The position numbers were made by a program, and so were the translations under genes. 10,816 bases of DNA from an uncultured Oscillospiraceae bacterium (GTDB lineage: Bacteria > Bacillota > Clostridia > Oscillospirales > Acutalibacteraceae): assembly GCA_900552925.1 (NCBI GenBank), contig USBH01000029.1, positions 1-10,816 of the forward strand. The letters run 5' to 3'. Positions 5,118 through 10,816 of this stretch are shown piece after piece (position 1 is the stretch's first letter; each line of letters opens with the position of its first letter). A model generated the notes under the pieces. That model searched no databases, was not told where the DNA came from, and saw only the letters and a program-made list of their open reading frames with translations.

Positions 5118-5987
5118 TCATACCGTCCGAAAGCCTTTGCCGATGATTTCGCTCGTGTTCGTGATAAACATGAACGCTTTCGGGTCGACCGTTTTGATGT
5201 ACTGGCGCAGTCTGACCGCCTCGCTGCGGCGGCAGGCCACGAGGATCACCTTTCTGTCCTCGTGCGAATAGGCGCCGATCGCATCAATCACGGTGGAGCT
5301 CCGGTTCATCTCCCGGATGATGTAATCGCAGATTGCATCGGGGCAGGAGGTGACGATCGAAAAGTATTTGCACAGGTTGATGCTCTCGATCACGGAATCC
5401 ACGACAAACGCCTTGATGATCAGGCCGAGCAGAGAAAACAGGCCGGTGCGGATGTCGAAGACGAAGCAGGCGGAGAACGCGATCAGCGCATCGCTGACCA
5501 GCAGCGCCTTGCCGATGTCGAGGCTCGTATACTTTTTGAGGATCATAGCGACGATGTCTGTTCCGCCGGTGGAGGCGTTGCAGTTGAACAGGATCGCAGA
5601 GCCCACCGCCGGGAGCATCATCGCGAAGCAGAGCTCCAGAAACGGCTGGTCTGTGAACGGCGCCGTCATCGGGTAGATCACTTCAAAAAGCCAGGTCAGG
5701 AAGGAATACAGCATGCTGCAGTACGCCGTCATCAAACCGAAGCCGCGCCCGAAAAACAGGAAGCCGATCAAAAGCAGGATCAGGTTGATCACCCACATCG
5801 AAACCGCCGGCGAAAGGAACGGCACGAGCTTGCCGAGCAGGATGGAAATACCGCTGACGCCGCCGGTGGAGAAGTTGTTCGGAAACTTGAAAAAATAGAT
5901 GCCGACCGCCGTGAGGACCGTGCCGAGTGTAATCAGAAGAAAATTCTTGAATTCCGCCTGGCCGATCTGCTTTACTGGGTTCTTCAT
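5118..5987 (-). CDS. YitT family membrane protein (DUF161 + DUF2179)
   Basis: A 289-residue membrane protein of the YitT family, widespread in Firmicutes with no settled function; transport or membrane homeostasis has been suggested. Hydrophobic segments are visible near residues 15-33, 62-80, 83-103, 115-135, 160-178 and 182-198. The conserved FSTGGVSGISILL (39-51) and ASTGGTDIVAMIL (138-150) are paired repeats typical of the family. The cytoplasmic C-terminal DUF2179 domain covers about 205-285 and ends in NTSEIIGKGFR. Length is normal. The ATG at 5985-5987 has GGGAG 10 nt upstream, slightly long spacing. The gene has its own promoter and terminator, so it is a single-gene unit; its leader can pair with the ribosome-binding site. 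Confidence 0.92.
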   Translation of the reverse strand: MKNPVKQIGQAEFKNFLLITLGTVLTAVGIYFFKFPNNFSTGGVSGISILLGKLVPFLSPAVSMWVINLILLLIGFLFFGRGFGLMTAYCSMLYSFLTWLFEVIYPMTAPFTDQPFLELCFAMMLPAVGSAILFNCNASTGGTDIVAMILKKYTSLDIGKALLVSDALIAFSACFVFDIRTGLFSLLGLIIKAFVVDSVIESINLCKYFSIVTSCPDAICDYIIREMNRSSTVIDAIGAYSHEDRKVILVACRRSEAVRLRQYIKTVDPKAFMFITNTSEIIGKGFRTV

Positions 5988-5997
5988 TGCCGTAACG

Positions 5998-6022
5998 CTC
6001 CCGTTTTTCGGGTATGCACCCG
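5998..6022 (-). promoter_or_regulatory. YitT leader with mutually exclusive hairpins at the ribosome-binding site
   Basis: On the minus strand CGGGT-GCAT-ACCCG (6009-6022) forms a perfect 5-bp hairpin. The second arm, CCCG, can instead pair with the CGGG (6000-6003 region) that is part of the Shine-Dalgarno sequence, across an AAAAA loop. One fold hides the ribosome-binding site and the other frees it. This is visible pairing only; function is inferred. Confidence 0.35.
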
Positions 6023-6041
6023 TTATATTTTAACCGTTGAG

Positions 6042-6070
6042 ATTCTAGCACAGCGGCCGGCGGAATTCAA
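6042..6070 (-). promoter_or_regulatory. Sigma-A-type promoter of the YitT-family gene
   Basis: On the minus strand TTGAAT (6065-6070), a 17-nt spacer and TAGAAT (6042-6047) form a good promoter. Transcription would start near 6035, leaving a leader of about 48 nt. Confidence 0.78.
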
Positions 6071-6107
6071 CAGGAAACGGGAAAATGCATAAGTTTTTTT
6101 CGCGCCG

Positions 6108-6638
6108 TCATCTGATTGCATCCGCGTAACCGCGAAGCTGCATTTCGCACGACTCGACGCACCAGAGCACGTATTCCTCGCTGTGCGCCGCCTGCAGAAA
6201 CGCTTCGAACGGGATGAACTTGCTGTCGACGGTCTCGCCGGGCTGCAGCGTGATCGGTACGTTTTTGTCCGGCACAGTCACGGCGTAGACGTAATAGATG
6301 CACGGCGGGTCCGTGCGGACCTGCCGGTCGATCAGCGTCAGCGCCGCTTCGGAGACCGCGATACCCGTTTCCTCGCGCAATTCGCGCGCCGCGCCCGCAA
6401 GGCACGTCTCCCCTTTCAGCACGGAGCCACCGGTGACCTCCCACTTGCGCCCGAATTTCTTGTGCGGGTCGCGCTGCGTGACGAGCACCTCGCGCTGCTT
6501 TGTGAAAACGATGATCTGCACGACCTCGTGATACGCGCCCGCCGGGCGGCGCGGCGTGTCCCACGCGTCGCGGTACAAATCGAAGCCCAGCTTCCGACCT
6601 TCGGCATCGACTGCATCCCAGACTTCGCGTTCCTTCAT
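6108..6638 (-). CDS. Nudix hydrolase
   Basis: A 176-residue Nudix enzyme, expected to cleave a nucleoside diphosphate linked to another group; the substrate is not known. The Nudix box is complete: Gly71, Glu77 and then RELREETGI at 85-93, with Glu89 and Glu90 as metal ligands. The N-terminus (VWDAVDAEGRKLG) and the AYHEVV segment resemble the isopentenyl-diphosphate isomerase-like branch of Nudix proteins common in Firmicutes. The ATG at 6636-6638 has AAGGGGG 7 nt upstream. Only 26 nt separate this start from the terminator of the sugar operon, and no convincing separate promoter is seen, so expression may depend on read-through. No hairpin terminator is seen after the stop. Confidence 0.9.
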   Translation of the reverse strand: MKEREVWDAVDAEGRKLGFDLYRDAWDTPRRPAGAYHEVVQIIVFTKQREVLVTQRDPHKKFGRKWEVTGGSVLKGETCLAGAARELREETGIAVSEAALTLIDRQVRTDPPCIYYVYAVTVPDKNVPITLQPGETVDSKFIPFEAFLQAAHSEEYVLWCVESCEMQLRGYADAIR

Positions 6639-6656
6639 TTTCGTTCCCCCTTGATT

Positions 6657-6690
6657 GAGACAAAAGAAGGACGGCGTCCACCGTCCTTCT
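6657..6690 (-). terminator. Intrinsic terminator of the AraC-oxidoreductase-epimerase operon
   Basis: AGAAGGACGG (6665-6674) pairs perfectly with CCGTCCTTCT (6681-6690) around a 6-nt loop. On the minus strand the stem runs into TTCTTTTGTC. It lies 18 nt after the epimerase stop and before the Nudix gene. Confidence 0.85.
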
Positions 6691-6707
6691 CTACTGTTAA
6701 AAACCGA

Positions 6708-7547
6708 TCAGATATGCGCGCGGAGGAAATCCACCGCCTTGCGGATATCGCCTTCCGGATCTTCGCCGACTTCGCGCTCGATCGTCAGGAAGCCCTTATA
6801 GCCGATGTCGTTCAGCGCCTTGAGGTACGCCGGGAAATCGACGTCGCCCTCGCCGAGCGGCAGCTCGATGAACGAGGGGTCCTGCAGCATGTCGGATTCT
6901 TCCATGCCGTAGAGGATTTCCGGGTCGACATAGTGGAGGCGCTTGCCGTCCTTTGCGTGCGTGTGGACGATATAATCCTTCAGCGTGTAGACCGCCTGCA
7001 CCGGGTCGTCACCCGTGACCATGACGAAGTTGGCCGGGTCGAGGTTGACGGAAACGCCCTTCGAATGCAGGCCGTCGAGGAAGCCCTTGAGCGTCGCCGC
7101 GACTTCCGGGCCGGTCTCCACCGCAAAATGCGCCTGCATCGAGTCCGCATAGGCGGCCAGCTTGCCGCAGGCGTCCTGCATGATCGCATAGCGCGGGTGC
7201 GTCGGGTCGGCCGGCACAACGCCGATGTGCGTCGTGATCACGTCGGTCTCCAGATCCTTCGCGAGATCGACGATGCGCTTCGAGCGCTCGATCAGATCCG
7301 GATTCAGCGCCGGGTCGTTGAAGCCGTGGCCGAGGTCGCCGCAGAGCGCGGAAATCACGAGGCCGTGGTCCTTGACGCGCTTCAGAAACTCGCGGCGCGC
7401 CTCGGCATTCATGTTCTCCGGCGAAAGCTCGCCCTTCGTCGCATAAACCTGAATGCCCTTTGCGCCGACAGCCGCCGCCTTATCGAGCGCGGTCAGCGTA
7501 TCGGTGCGGAAGCCGTCCATCAGAACGCCGATGGAAAAAGGATACAT
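6708..7547 (-). CDS. Sugar phosphate isomerase/epimerase (xylose isomerase-like TIM barrel)
   Basis: A 279-residue TIM-barrel protein of the AP-endonuclease-2/IolE-like family, which isomerises, epimerises or dehydrates sugars and polyols with a divalent metal. Likely metal ligands are Glu144 (VETGPE), Asp170 (NLDPAN), His197 (VHTHAKD) and Glu257 (TIERE); His107 in TTHIG may line the active site. The [15 protein letters not shown] segment (231-245) is typical of the family, as is the overall length. The ATG at 7545-7547 has AAAGGA about 10 nt upstream. It follows the Gfo/Idh/MocA oxidoreductase by 44 nt in the same direction and is ended by a clear terminator. The pairing suggests oxidation and then isomerisation of one sugar or inositol-type compound; the exact substrate is not visible. 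Confidence 0.87.
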   Translation of the reverse strand: MYPFSIGVLMDGFRTDTLTALDKAAAVGAKGIQVYATKGELSPENMNAEARREFLKRVKDHGLVISALCGDLGHGFNDPALNPDLIERSKRIVDLAKDLETDVITTHIGVVPADPTHPRYAIMQDACGKLAAYADSMQAHFAVETGPEVAATLKGFLDGLHSKGVSVNLDPANFVMVTGDDPVQAVYTLKDYIVHTHAKDGKRLHYVDPEILYGMEESDMLQDPSFIELPLGEGDVDFPAYLKALNDIGYKGFLTIEREVGEDPEGDIRKAVDFLRAHI

Positions 7548-7591
7548 AGAAAACAGTCCTTTCCTTGAAATTTGAGATGGTCTGCCGCGGC

Positions 7592-8647
7592 TTATTCGCC
7601 GAGGACGATCTCCCTGTGCTGTGCGGAGGAATCGTAGATCGCCTGCATCATCTGCGCGGTGATGATGACCGTGTCGATGTGCGACGGCAGCTTTTCGCCG
7701 GTCTTGATGCAGTTGATGAACGCGTCGATCTCATTCTGGAAATGGTCGCGCATCTTGAACTCCGGCTTATACTCGACGAGCGCGCCGTGCTCCGCGGTGT
7801 AAACCGTGAAGTCCTTGCCGTACTGCAGGCGGATGCCAGCCTTGTCGCCGATGAAGTCGATGTACTGCTCCGCGACGCCGATGTTCTGCGCCCACGCGCC
7901 ATGCAGGGAGATGACCGGGCCGTCCGTGCGGATCATGCCGACGACGGAATCGTCAACGTCGTAAACGCCGTCGTACTTCGGCGGGCCTGCCCACATGTCC
8001 TTGTAGGCGTAGCCCTTCATGTCGACGCCGAGCTTGCTGAACACTTCGCCCGTGACGGTCTTGACCTTCGGGTCGCCGCAGCAGTACATGACGATGTCGA
8101 GGTAGTGGACGCCCCAGTCGATCAGCGCGCCGCCGCCGGCGATTTCCTTCGTCGTGAAGGCGCCGCCGAGGCCCGGGATCGAGCGGTGTGCGCGGAAGCT
8201 CGCGTAGACGTGGTAGACGTCGCCGAGCTTGCCGTCGTCGATGTACTTCTTGATCAGGTTGACGCTGTCGTTGAAGCGGTTGACAACGCCGATGTTAAGC
8301 ACCTTGCCCGTCTCATGCTGCACCTTCTGCATCTCGAGCGCTTCCTTGTACGTTCTCGCAGCCGGCTTCTCACACAGGACGTTCTTGCCTGCGCGCAGCG
8401 CGTCGATCGTGATCGTCGGGTGCACGTTGTTCGGCGTGCAGACCGAGACCGCTTCCACTTCCGGGTCGGCGAGCACGTCGTGGTAATCGACGACGGCCTT
8501 GCCGCAGCCGTACTTCTCCACGGCGGCTTCCGCGCGCTCGGGGATGATGTCGCAGAAATACTTGATTTCCGCTTCCGGGTTGTTCATGTAGGATGGGATG
8601 TGCGCTGCATTTGCAATCGTACCGCATCCGATGACGGCAACTTTCAT
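7592..8647 (-). CDS. Gfo/Idh/MocA family oxidoreductase
   Basis: A 351-residue NAD(P)-dependent dehydrogenase acting on sugars, inositols or their derivatives. The N-terminal Rossmann fold shows [10 protein letters not shown] (3-12), and Asp33 in FCDI at the end of the second strand favours NAD(H). The family motif EKP is at 93-95 with catalytic Lys94, and [15 protein letters not shown] (171-185) supplies Asp177 and His181 of the catalytic site. The frame is open 37 codons upstream, but those residues are basic and overlap the AraC gene. The ATG at 8645-8647 has AAAGGAG 8 nt upstream and is clearly the start. Its ribosome-binding site abuts the AraC stop (8661-8663), so the two are cotranscribed. 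No transporter gene lies next to it in the window. Confidence 0.92.
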   Translation of the reverse strand: MKVAVIGCGTIANAAHIPSYMNNPEAEIKYFCDIIPERAEAAVEKYGCGKAVVDYHDVLADPEVEAVSVCTPNNVHPTITIDALRAGKNVLCEKPAARTYKEALEMQKVQHETGKVLNIGVVNRFNDSVNLIKKYIDDGKLGDVYHVYASFRAHRSIPGLGGAFTTKEIAGGGALIDWGVHYLDIVMYCCGDPKVKTVTGEVFSKLGVDMKGYAYKDMWAGPPKYDGVYDVDDSVVGMIRTDGPVISLHGAWAQNIGVAEQYIDFIGDKAGIRLQYGKDFTVYTAEHGALVEYKPEFKMRDHFQNEIDAFINCIKTGEKLPSHIDTVIITAQMMQAIYDSSAQHREIVLGE

Positions 8648-8660
8648 GATAATAACTCCT

Positions 8661-9572
8661 TTAACTGTTTTCCGTGAGCGAGCCCGACGCCTTGCGGCTC
8701 TGCTCCTCCCGTTTTTTATATTCTCGCGGCGCGATGCCCACATACTTTTTGTAGGCACGGCTGAACGCGTGAATAGACTTGAAACCCATCAGCTCGGCGA
8801 CCTTGGTGACCGAATAGCCCTCGCGTAGATATTCATTCGCCTTTTCAAACCGCCGCTTCGTGTGGTAGGCCTTGAGGCTTTCCCCGGTCAGCGCGGAAAA
8901 CTTCTGCGCGATGTGGGTGTAGCTGTACCCGAACGCGCTGCTGAGCGCGCTCAGATTTTCCATCGATTCGAGGTTTACGTCGATGTAATTGATCACGTCG
9001 TAAACCAGCTTTTCGTCGGCGTTGTTGCTGCCGCTCAGCAGGTAGCTCCTGTAATAGCGCCGGCTGAAAATCCGGTACACGCCGCAGATGATCTCGTGCA
9101 TGTACGCCTCGATCAGAAGATTTGAAAGGACGTCGTCCGAAATGAATTCGGAGAGGATCTTCATAAACGGCTCCTGCACGCCGCGGCTGTTCGAGACCTT
9201 GACCTCGCCGCTCTGGTCGAAAAAGCGCTTGAGCTGAAAGACGTGCTCGCTGCGCACCGGCTCGGAAAAGTCGAAGCCGAGATAAAAATACCGCAGCGGG
9301 TCGCTCTCTGAGGAGACGATGTTGTGCATCTCCCCCTTGCGCGTGATGAGCAGATCGCCTTTCTCCATGCCGTACGTGTGCGAATCCACGTGAAACGAAC
9401 CGCTTCCGGAAAGCACATAGGTGATCTCATAGACCGACTGCTCGTGCTCGAACGTCTGATAGCCCGGCTCGCAGCTGAGGTCGCCGATCTGGTAGAGGAT
9501 ATACGGCCCGTACAGCATGTCCATGCTGGCGTAGGTATTGTCAAAGTGAAATTTTGCGCGGTTCATCGGCAT
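8661..9572 (-). CDS. AraC family transcriptional regulator with cupin sensor
   Basis: A 303-residue regulator. The N-terminal cupin-like sensor covers about residues 40-100, with FEHEQSVYEITYVLSGSGSF opening it and a GEMHNI metal/ligand-type motif near 80-85. The C-terminal double helix-turn-helix covers about 189-287, with LSALSSAFGYSYTHIAQKFS as the first HTH, VAELMGFKSIHAFSRAYKKY as the second, and the family ending APREYKK. The ATG at 9570-9572 has GAGG 9 nt upstream; a second in-frame ATG two codons on is spaced too far. It is the first gene of the operon with the oxidoreductase and epimerase, 13 nt from the next start, and probably controls them in response to the sugar they process. 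That ligand is inference. Confidence 0.92.
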   Translation of the reverse strand: MPMNRAKFHFDNTYASMDMLYGPYILYQIGDLSCEPGYQTFEHEQSVYEITYVLSGSGSFHVDSHTYGMEKGDLLITRKGEMHNIVSSESDPLRYFYLGFDFSEPVRSEHVFQLKRFFDQSGEVKVSNSRGVQEPFMKILSEFISDDVLSNLLIEAYMHEIICGVYRIFSRRYYRSYLLSGSNNADEKLVYDVINYIDVNLESMENLSALSSAFGYSYTHIAQKFSALTGESLKAYHTKRRFEKANEYLREGYSVTKVAELMGFKSIHAFSRAYKKYVGIAPREYKKREEQSRKASGSLTENS

Positions 9573-9602
9573 TGCATGTTTCCTCGATATGGATGCACCC
9601 TA

Positions 9603-9608
9603 ATTATA
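9603..9608 (-). promoter_or_regulatory. -10 element of the AraC operon, without a clear -35
   Basis: TATAAT lies 30 nt upstream of the AraC start on the minus strand. The hexamer 17 nt further upstream (AATACA) is far from TTGACA, which fits a promoter that needs an activator such as the AraC protein itself. The 105-base gap up to the MarR gene (9573-9677) holds nothing else I can support; no terminator hairpin is seen after MarR. Confidence 0.5.
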
Positions 9609-9677
9609 GTGAAAGAACACACCCTTGTATTTGATATTTTTATAAAGCGCTGTGATAAAAGGCATCGGGTTTGCGGC

Positions 9678-10181
9678 TCAATCGTCCTTGCCCCCGCACG
9701 CCATGCTCTCAAGCTGCCGGTGGAGCGTGCCGAAGGTCTCGCCGTTGACGACGTTTTCCGTCTCGCCGGTCAGGTTGATCGTGATGCGGTCGATCAGCTG
9801 CACCAGCGTGCACAGCTCCTCCTCCGAAAAGCCCTCGAACGCCTTCCGGTCGAGAAGGTCCATCTTTTCCCGGCAGAGCTCGCGCACCTGCGCGCCCTGC
9901 GCGGAAAGGTACAGCCGCTTGCAGCGCAGGTTGTCCTCGTCGACCTCCTTCGTCAAATAGCCGGCCTTTTGCAGCCGCTTTGTGGAGAGCGCGATAGACG
10001 CCGGGCTCACCTGCAGGAAATCCGCCATTTCCACCTGCGTGCAGCCCGGGTGCTCCGCAAGATAATTGAGCACGGGCATTTGCCCCGCATACAGCCCGTC
10101 CTTACAGATCTCATTCCTTTGCGCCAGCATGCGCACGAGTTCCAGCTTATGCAGTCTGCCTGTAATCTGATACAGCTCCAT
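9678..10181 (-). CDS. MarR family transcriptional regulator
   Basis: A 167-residue winged-helix regulator of the MarR family. The DNA-binding region runs from about residue 34 to 93: MPVLNYLAEHPGCTQVEMAD, then helix-turn-helix VSPASIALSTKRLQKAGYL (58-76), and a wing around EVDEDNLRCKRLYLS. Helices at both ends would form the dimer. Six cysteines (26, 47, 87, 103, 124, 162) make thiol-based sensing possible, but that is inference. The start ATG has GGGGGAAGG just upstream and a near-consensus promoter. It is divergent from a nitroreductase gene 143 bases away. Known MarR-type pairs such as HypR with the nitroreductase HypO answer to oxidants or electrophiles, so this pair may have the same role. 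Confidence 0.9.
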   Translation of the reverse strand: MELYQITGRLHKLELVRMLAQRNEICKDGLYAGQMPVLNYLAEHPGCTQVEMADFLQVSPASIALSTKRLQKAGYLTKEVDEDNLRCKRLYLSAQGAQVRELCREKMDLLDRKAFEGFSEEELCTLVQLIDRITINLTGETENVVNGETFGTLHRQLESMACGGKDD

Positions 10182-10213
10182 ACTGCCTTCCCCCTCAATG
10201 TCCTTTTGATATT

Positions 10214-10241
10214 ATTATAACGCGGCTGTTATTTTTGTCAA
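10214..10241 (-). promoter_or_regulatory. Sigma-A-type promoter of the MarR gene
   Basis: On the minus strand TTGACA (10236-10241) matches the -35 consensus perfectly, followed by a 16-nt spacer and TATAAT (10214-10219). A 16-bp inverted repeat fills the spacer, which fits autorepression by MarR. Confidence 0.85.
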
Positions 10242-10267
10242 CACAAAGCCTGTAAAACGCAATTTAC
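10217..10267. promoter_or_regulatory. Two candidate MarR operators between the divergent promoters
   Basis: Two inverted repeats share the same layout, 5-bp arms around a 6-nt centre: ATAAC-GCGGCT-GTTAT (10217-10232) in the spacer of the MarR promoter, and GTAAA-ACGCAA-TTTAC (10252-10267) over the -35 box of the nitroreductase promoter. Their starts are 35 bp apart. The size and placement suit dimeric MarR binding that represses both genes, but the two arm sequences differ. Confidence 0.5.
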
Positions 10268-10291
10268 TTTTCACGGCCTTTGTGGTAGACT
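10263..10291 (+). promoter_or_regulatory. Promoter of the nitroreductase gene
   Basis: TTTACT (10263-10268), a 17-nt spacer and TAGACT (10286-10291) make a moderate sigma-A-type promoter. The start point would be near 10298, about 27 nt before the ATG. Confidence 0.65.
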
Positions 10292-10324
10292 GAAAGAAAA
10301 CTGCAGAAAGGGGCTGCGCCTGCC

Positions 10325-10816
10325 ATGAATGAAACCATCCGCCTGCTCAACGCGCGCAAATCCGTGCGCGTTTTTGAGGACCGGGAGATCCCGGCCGAAA
10401 TCCGGGAAGCCATCCTCAACGCCGCGATGCGCGCGCCGACCGCGGGCAACATGATGCTGTATTCGATACTCGACATCACCGACCAGGCGGTCAAGGACAA
10501 GCTGGCCGTCACCTGCGACGACCAGCCGTTCATCGCCTCGGCCAAAATGGTGCTGATTTTCTGCGCGGATTACCACCGCTGGTACCGGAAATTCAAGCTC
10601 GCCGGCTGCGACGCGGGCGACGTGCCGCCCCCGCAGCTGAGCGACCTGATCCTCGCGACAAACGACGCGGTGATCGCCGCGCACGCCGCCTGTACGGCCG
10701 CGGAGAGCTTCGGCGTCGGCTCGTGCTACATCGGCGACATCATCGAAAACTTCGAGACGCACCGGGCGCTGCTCGGCCTGCCGCCGCAGACCGCGCCGGT
10801 CTGCATGCTTGTGTTC
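10325..10816 (+). CDS. Nitroreductase family protein (N-terminal 164 residues; runs off the window)
   Basis: An FMN-dependent oxidoreductase of the nitroreductase superfamily, reducing quinones, flavins or nitro compounds with NAD(P)H. ARKSVRVF (10-17) gives the R-x-S-x-R FMN phosphate-binding pattern. RAPTAGNMMLYS (36-47) is the second flavin-contacting block, and ESFGVGSCYIGDI falls near 130-142. The DYHRWYRKF segment resembles the NfsA/Frp branch. The frame is open to the right edge at PVCMLVF, so the C-terminal third is missing; no stop is seen. The ATG at 10325-10327 has AAAGGGG about 11 nt upstream, rather long but the only good candidate. It is the only plus-strand gene in the window and is divergent from MarR, its likely regulator. 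Confidence 0.85.
   Translation, partial: MNETIRLLNARKSVRVFEDREIPAEIREAILNAAMRAPTAGNMMLYSILDITDQAVKDKLAVTCDDQPFIASAKMVLIFCADYHRWYRKFKLAGCDAGDVPPPQLSDLILATNDAVIAAHAACTAAESFGVGSCYIGDIIENFETHRALLGLPPQTAPVCMLVF

Noticed and set aside
6183..7568. A 461-codon open frame on the plus strand
   Set aside because: It is antisense to the Nudix and epimerase genes, runs across a terminator, and has a biased Arg/Val/Asp composition with no recognisable domain.
7565..8677. A 370-codon open frame on the plus strand
   Set aside because: It is the antisense shadow of the Gfo/Idh/MocA gene; composition is repetitive Asp/Val/Arg and no motif is seen.
9642..9655. A catabolite-repression (cre-like) site upstream of the AraC operon
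   Set aside because: The ATAAAGCGCTGTGA stretch has three mismatches to the cre consensus, including key outer bases, so support is too weak.
1..10816. CRISPR array, prophage or insertion sequence
   Set aside because: No regularly spaced repeats, transposase, integrase or phage structural proteins were found on either strand.

Overview
The window looks like the end of an assembled contig from a GC-rich Gram-positive bacterium of the Clostridia, probably a gut Oscillospiraceae/Ruminococcaceae-like organism. This rests on Shine-Dalgarno sites close to AGGAGG, near-consensus sigma-A promoters in AT-rich gaps between GC-rich genes, and protein types common in that group (YitT/DUF2179, TSCPD-domain protein, small HD hydrolase). 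No 16S or marker gene is present, so the taxonomy is inference. Bases 1-49 are not genomic: they are an Illumina Nextera adapter, including the index, left on the contig end.

Layout, left to right. (1) Adapter, then the N-terminal part of an SGNH/GDSL-type hydrolase on the minus strand, cut off by the contig end. (2) A compact five-gene minus-strand operon, transcribed from a promoter near 4017-4045 to a terminator near 443-471: HD-domain hydrolase, NatA-like ABC ATPase, ABC-2 permease, PHP-family phosphoesterase, small TSCPD protein. Genes overlap or lie 15-20 nt apart. (3) A minus-strand gene encoding an ArsR-type winged helix joined in frame to a NifX/NifB-type cofactor-binding domain with a Cys/His-rich tail. 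It is preceded by a strong promoter carrying two near-identical 16-bp operators and followed by an unusually long 92-nt hairpin terminator. (4) A YitT-family membrane protein with its own promoter and a short leader that can fold two ways. (5) A Nudix hydrolase. (6) A three-gene minus-strand operon: AraC regulator, Gfo/Idh/MocA oxidoreductase, TIM-barrel sugar isomerase/epimerase, ended by a clear terminator. (7) A MarR regulator divergent from a nitroreductase that runs off the right edge; two 16-bp inverted repeats lie in the shared promoter region.

Most genes are housekeeping or accessory metabolism with recognisable families. The parts most worth a second look are the ArsR-NifX fusion with its twin operators (a possible self-contained metal or cofactor sensor), the long hairpin behind it, the YitT leader, and the MarR/nitroreductase control region. 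The adapter is a data-quality problem that creates a false protein C-terminus. No CRISPR array, tRNA, rRNA, prophage or transposon was seen, and no gap longer than about 250 bases lacks a gene.
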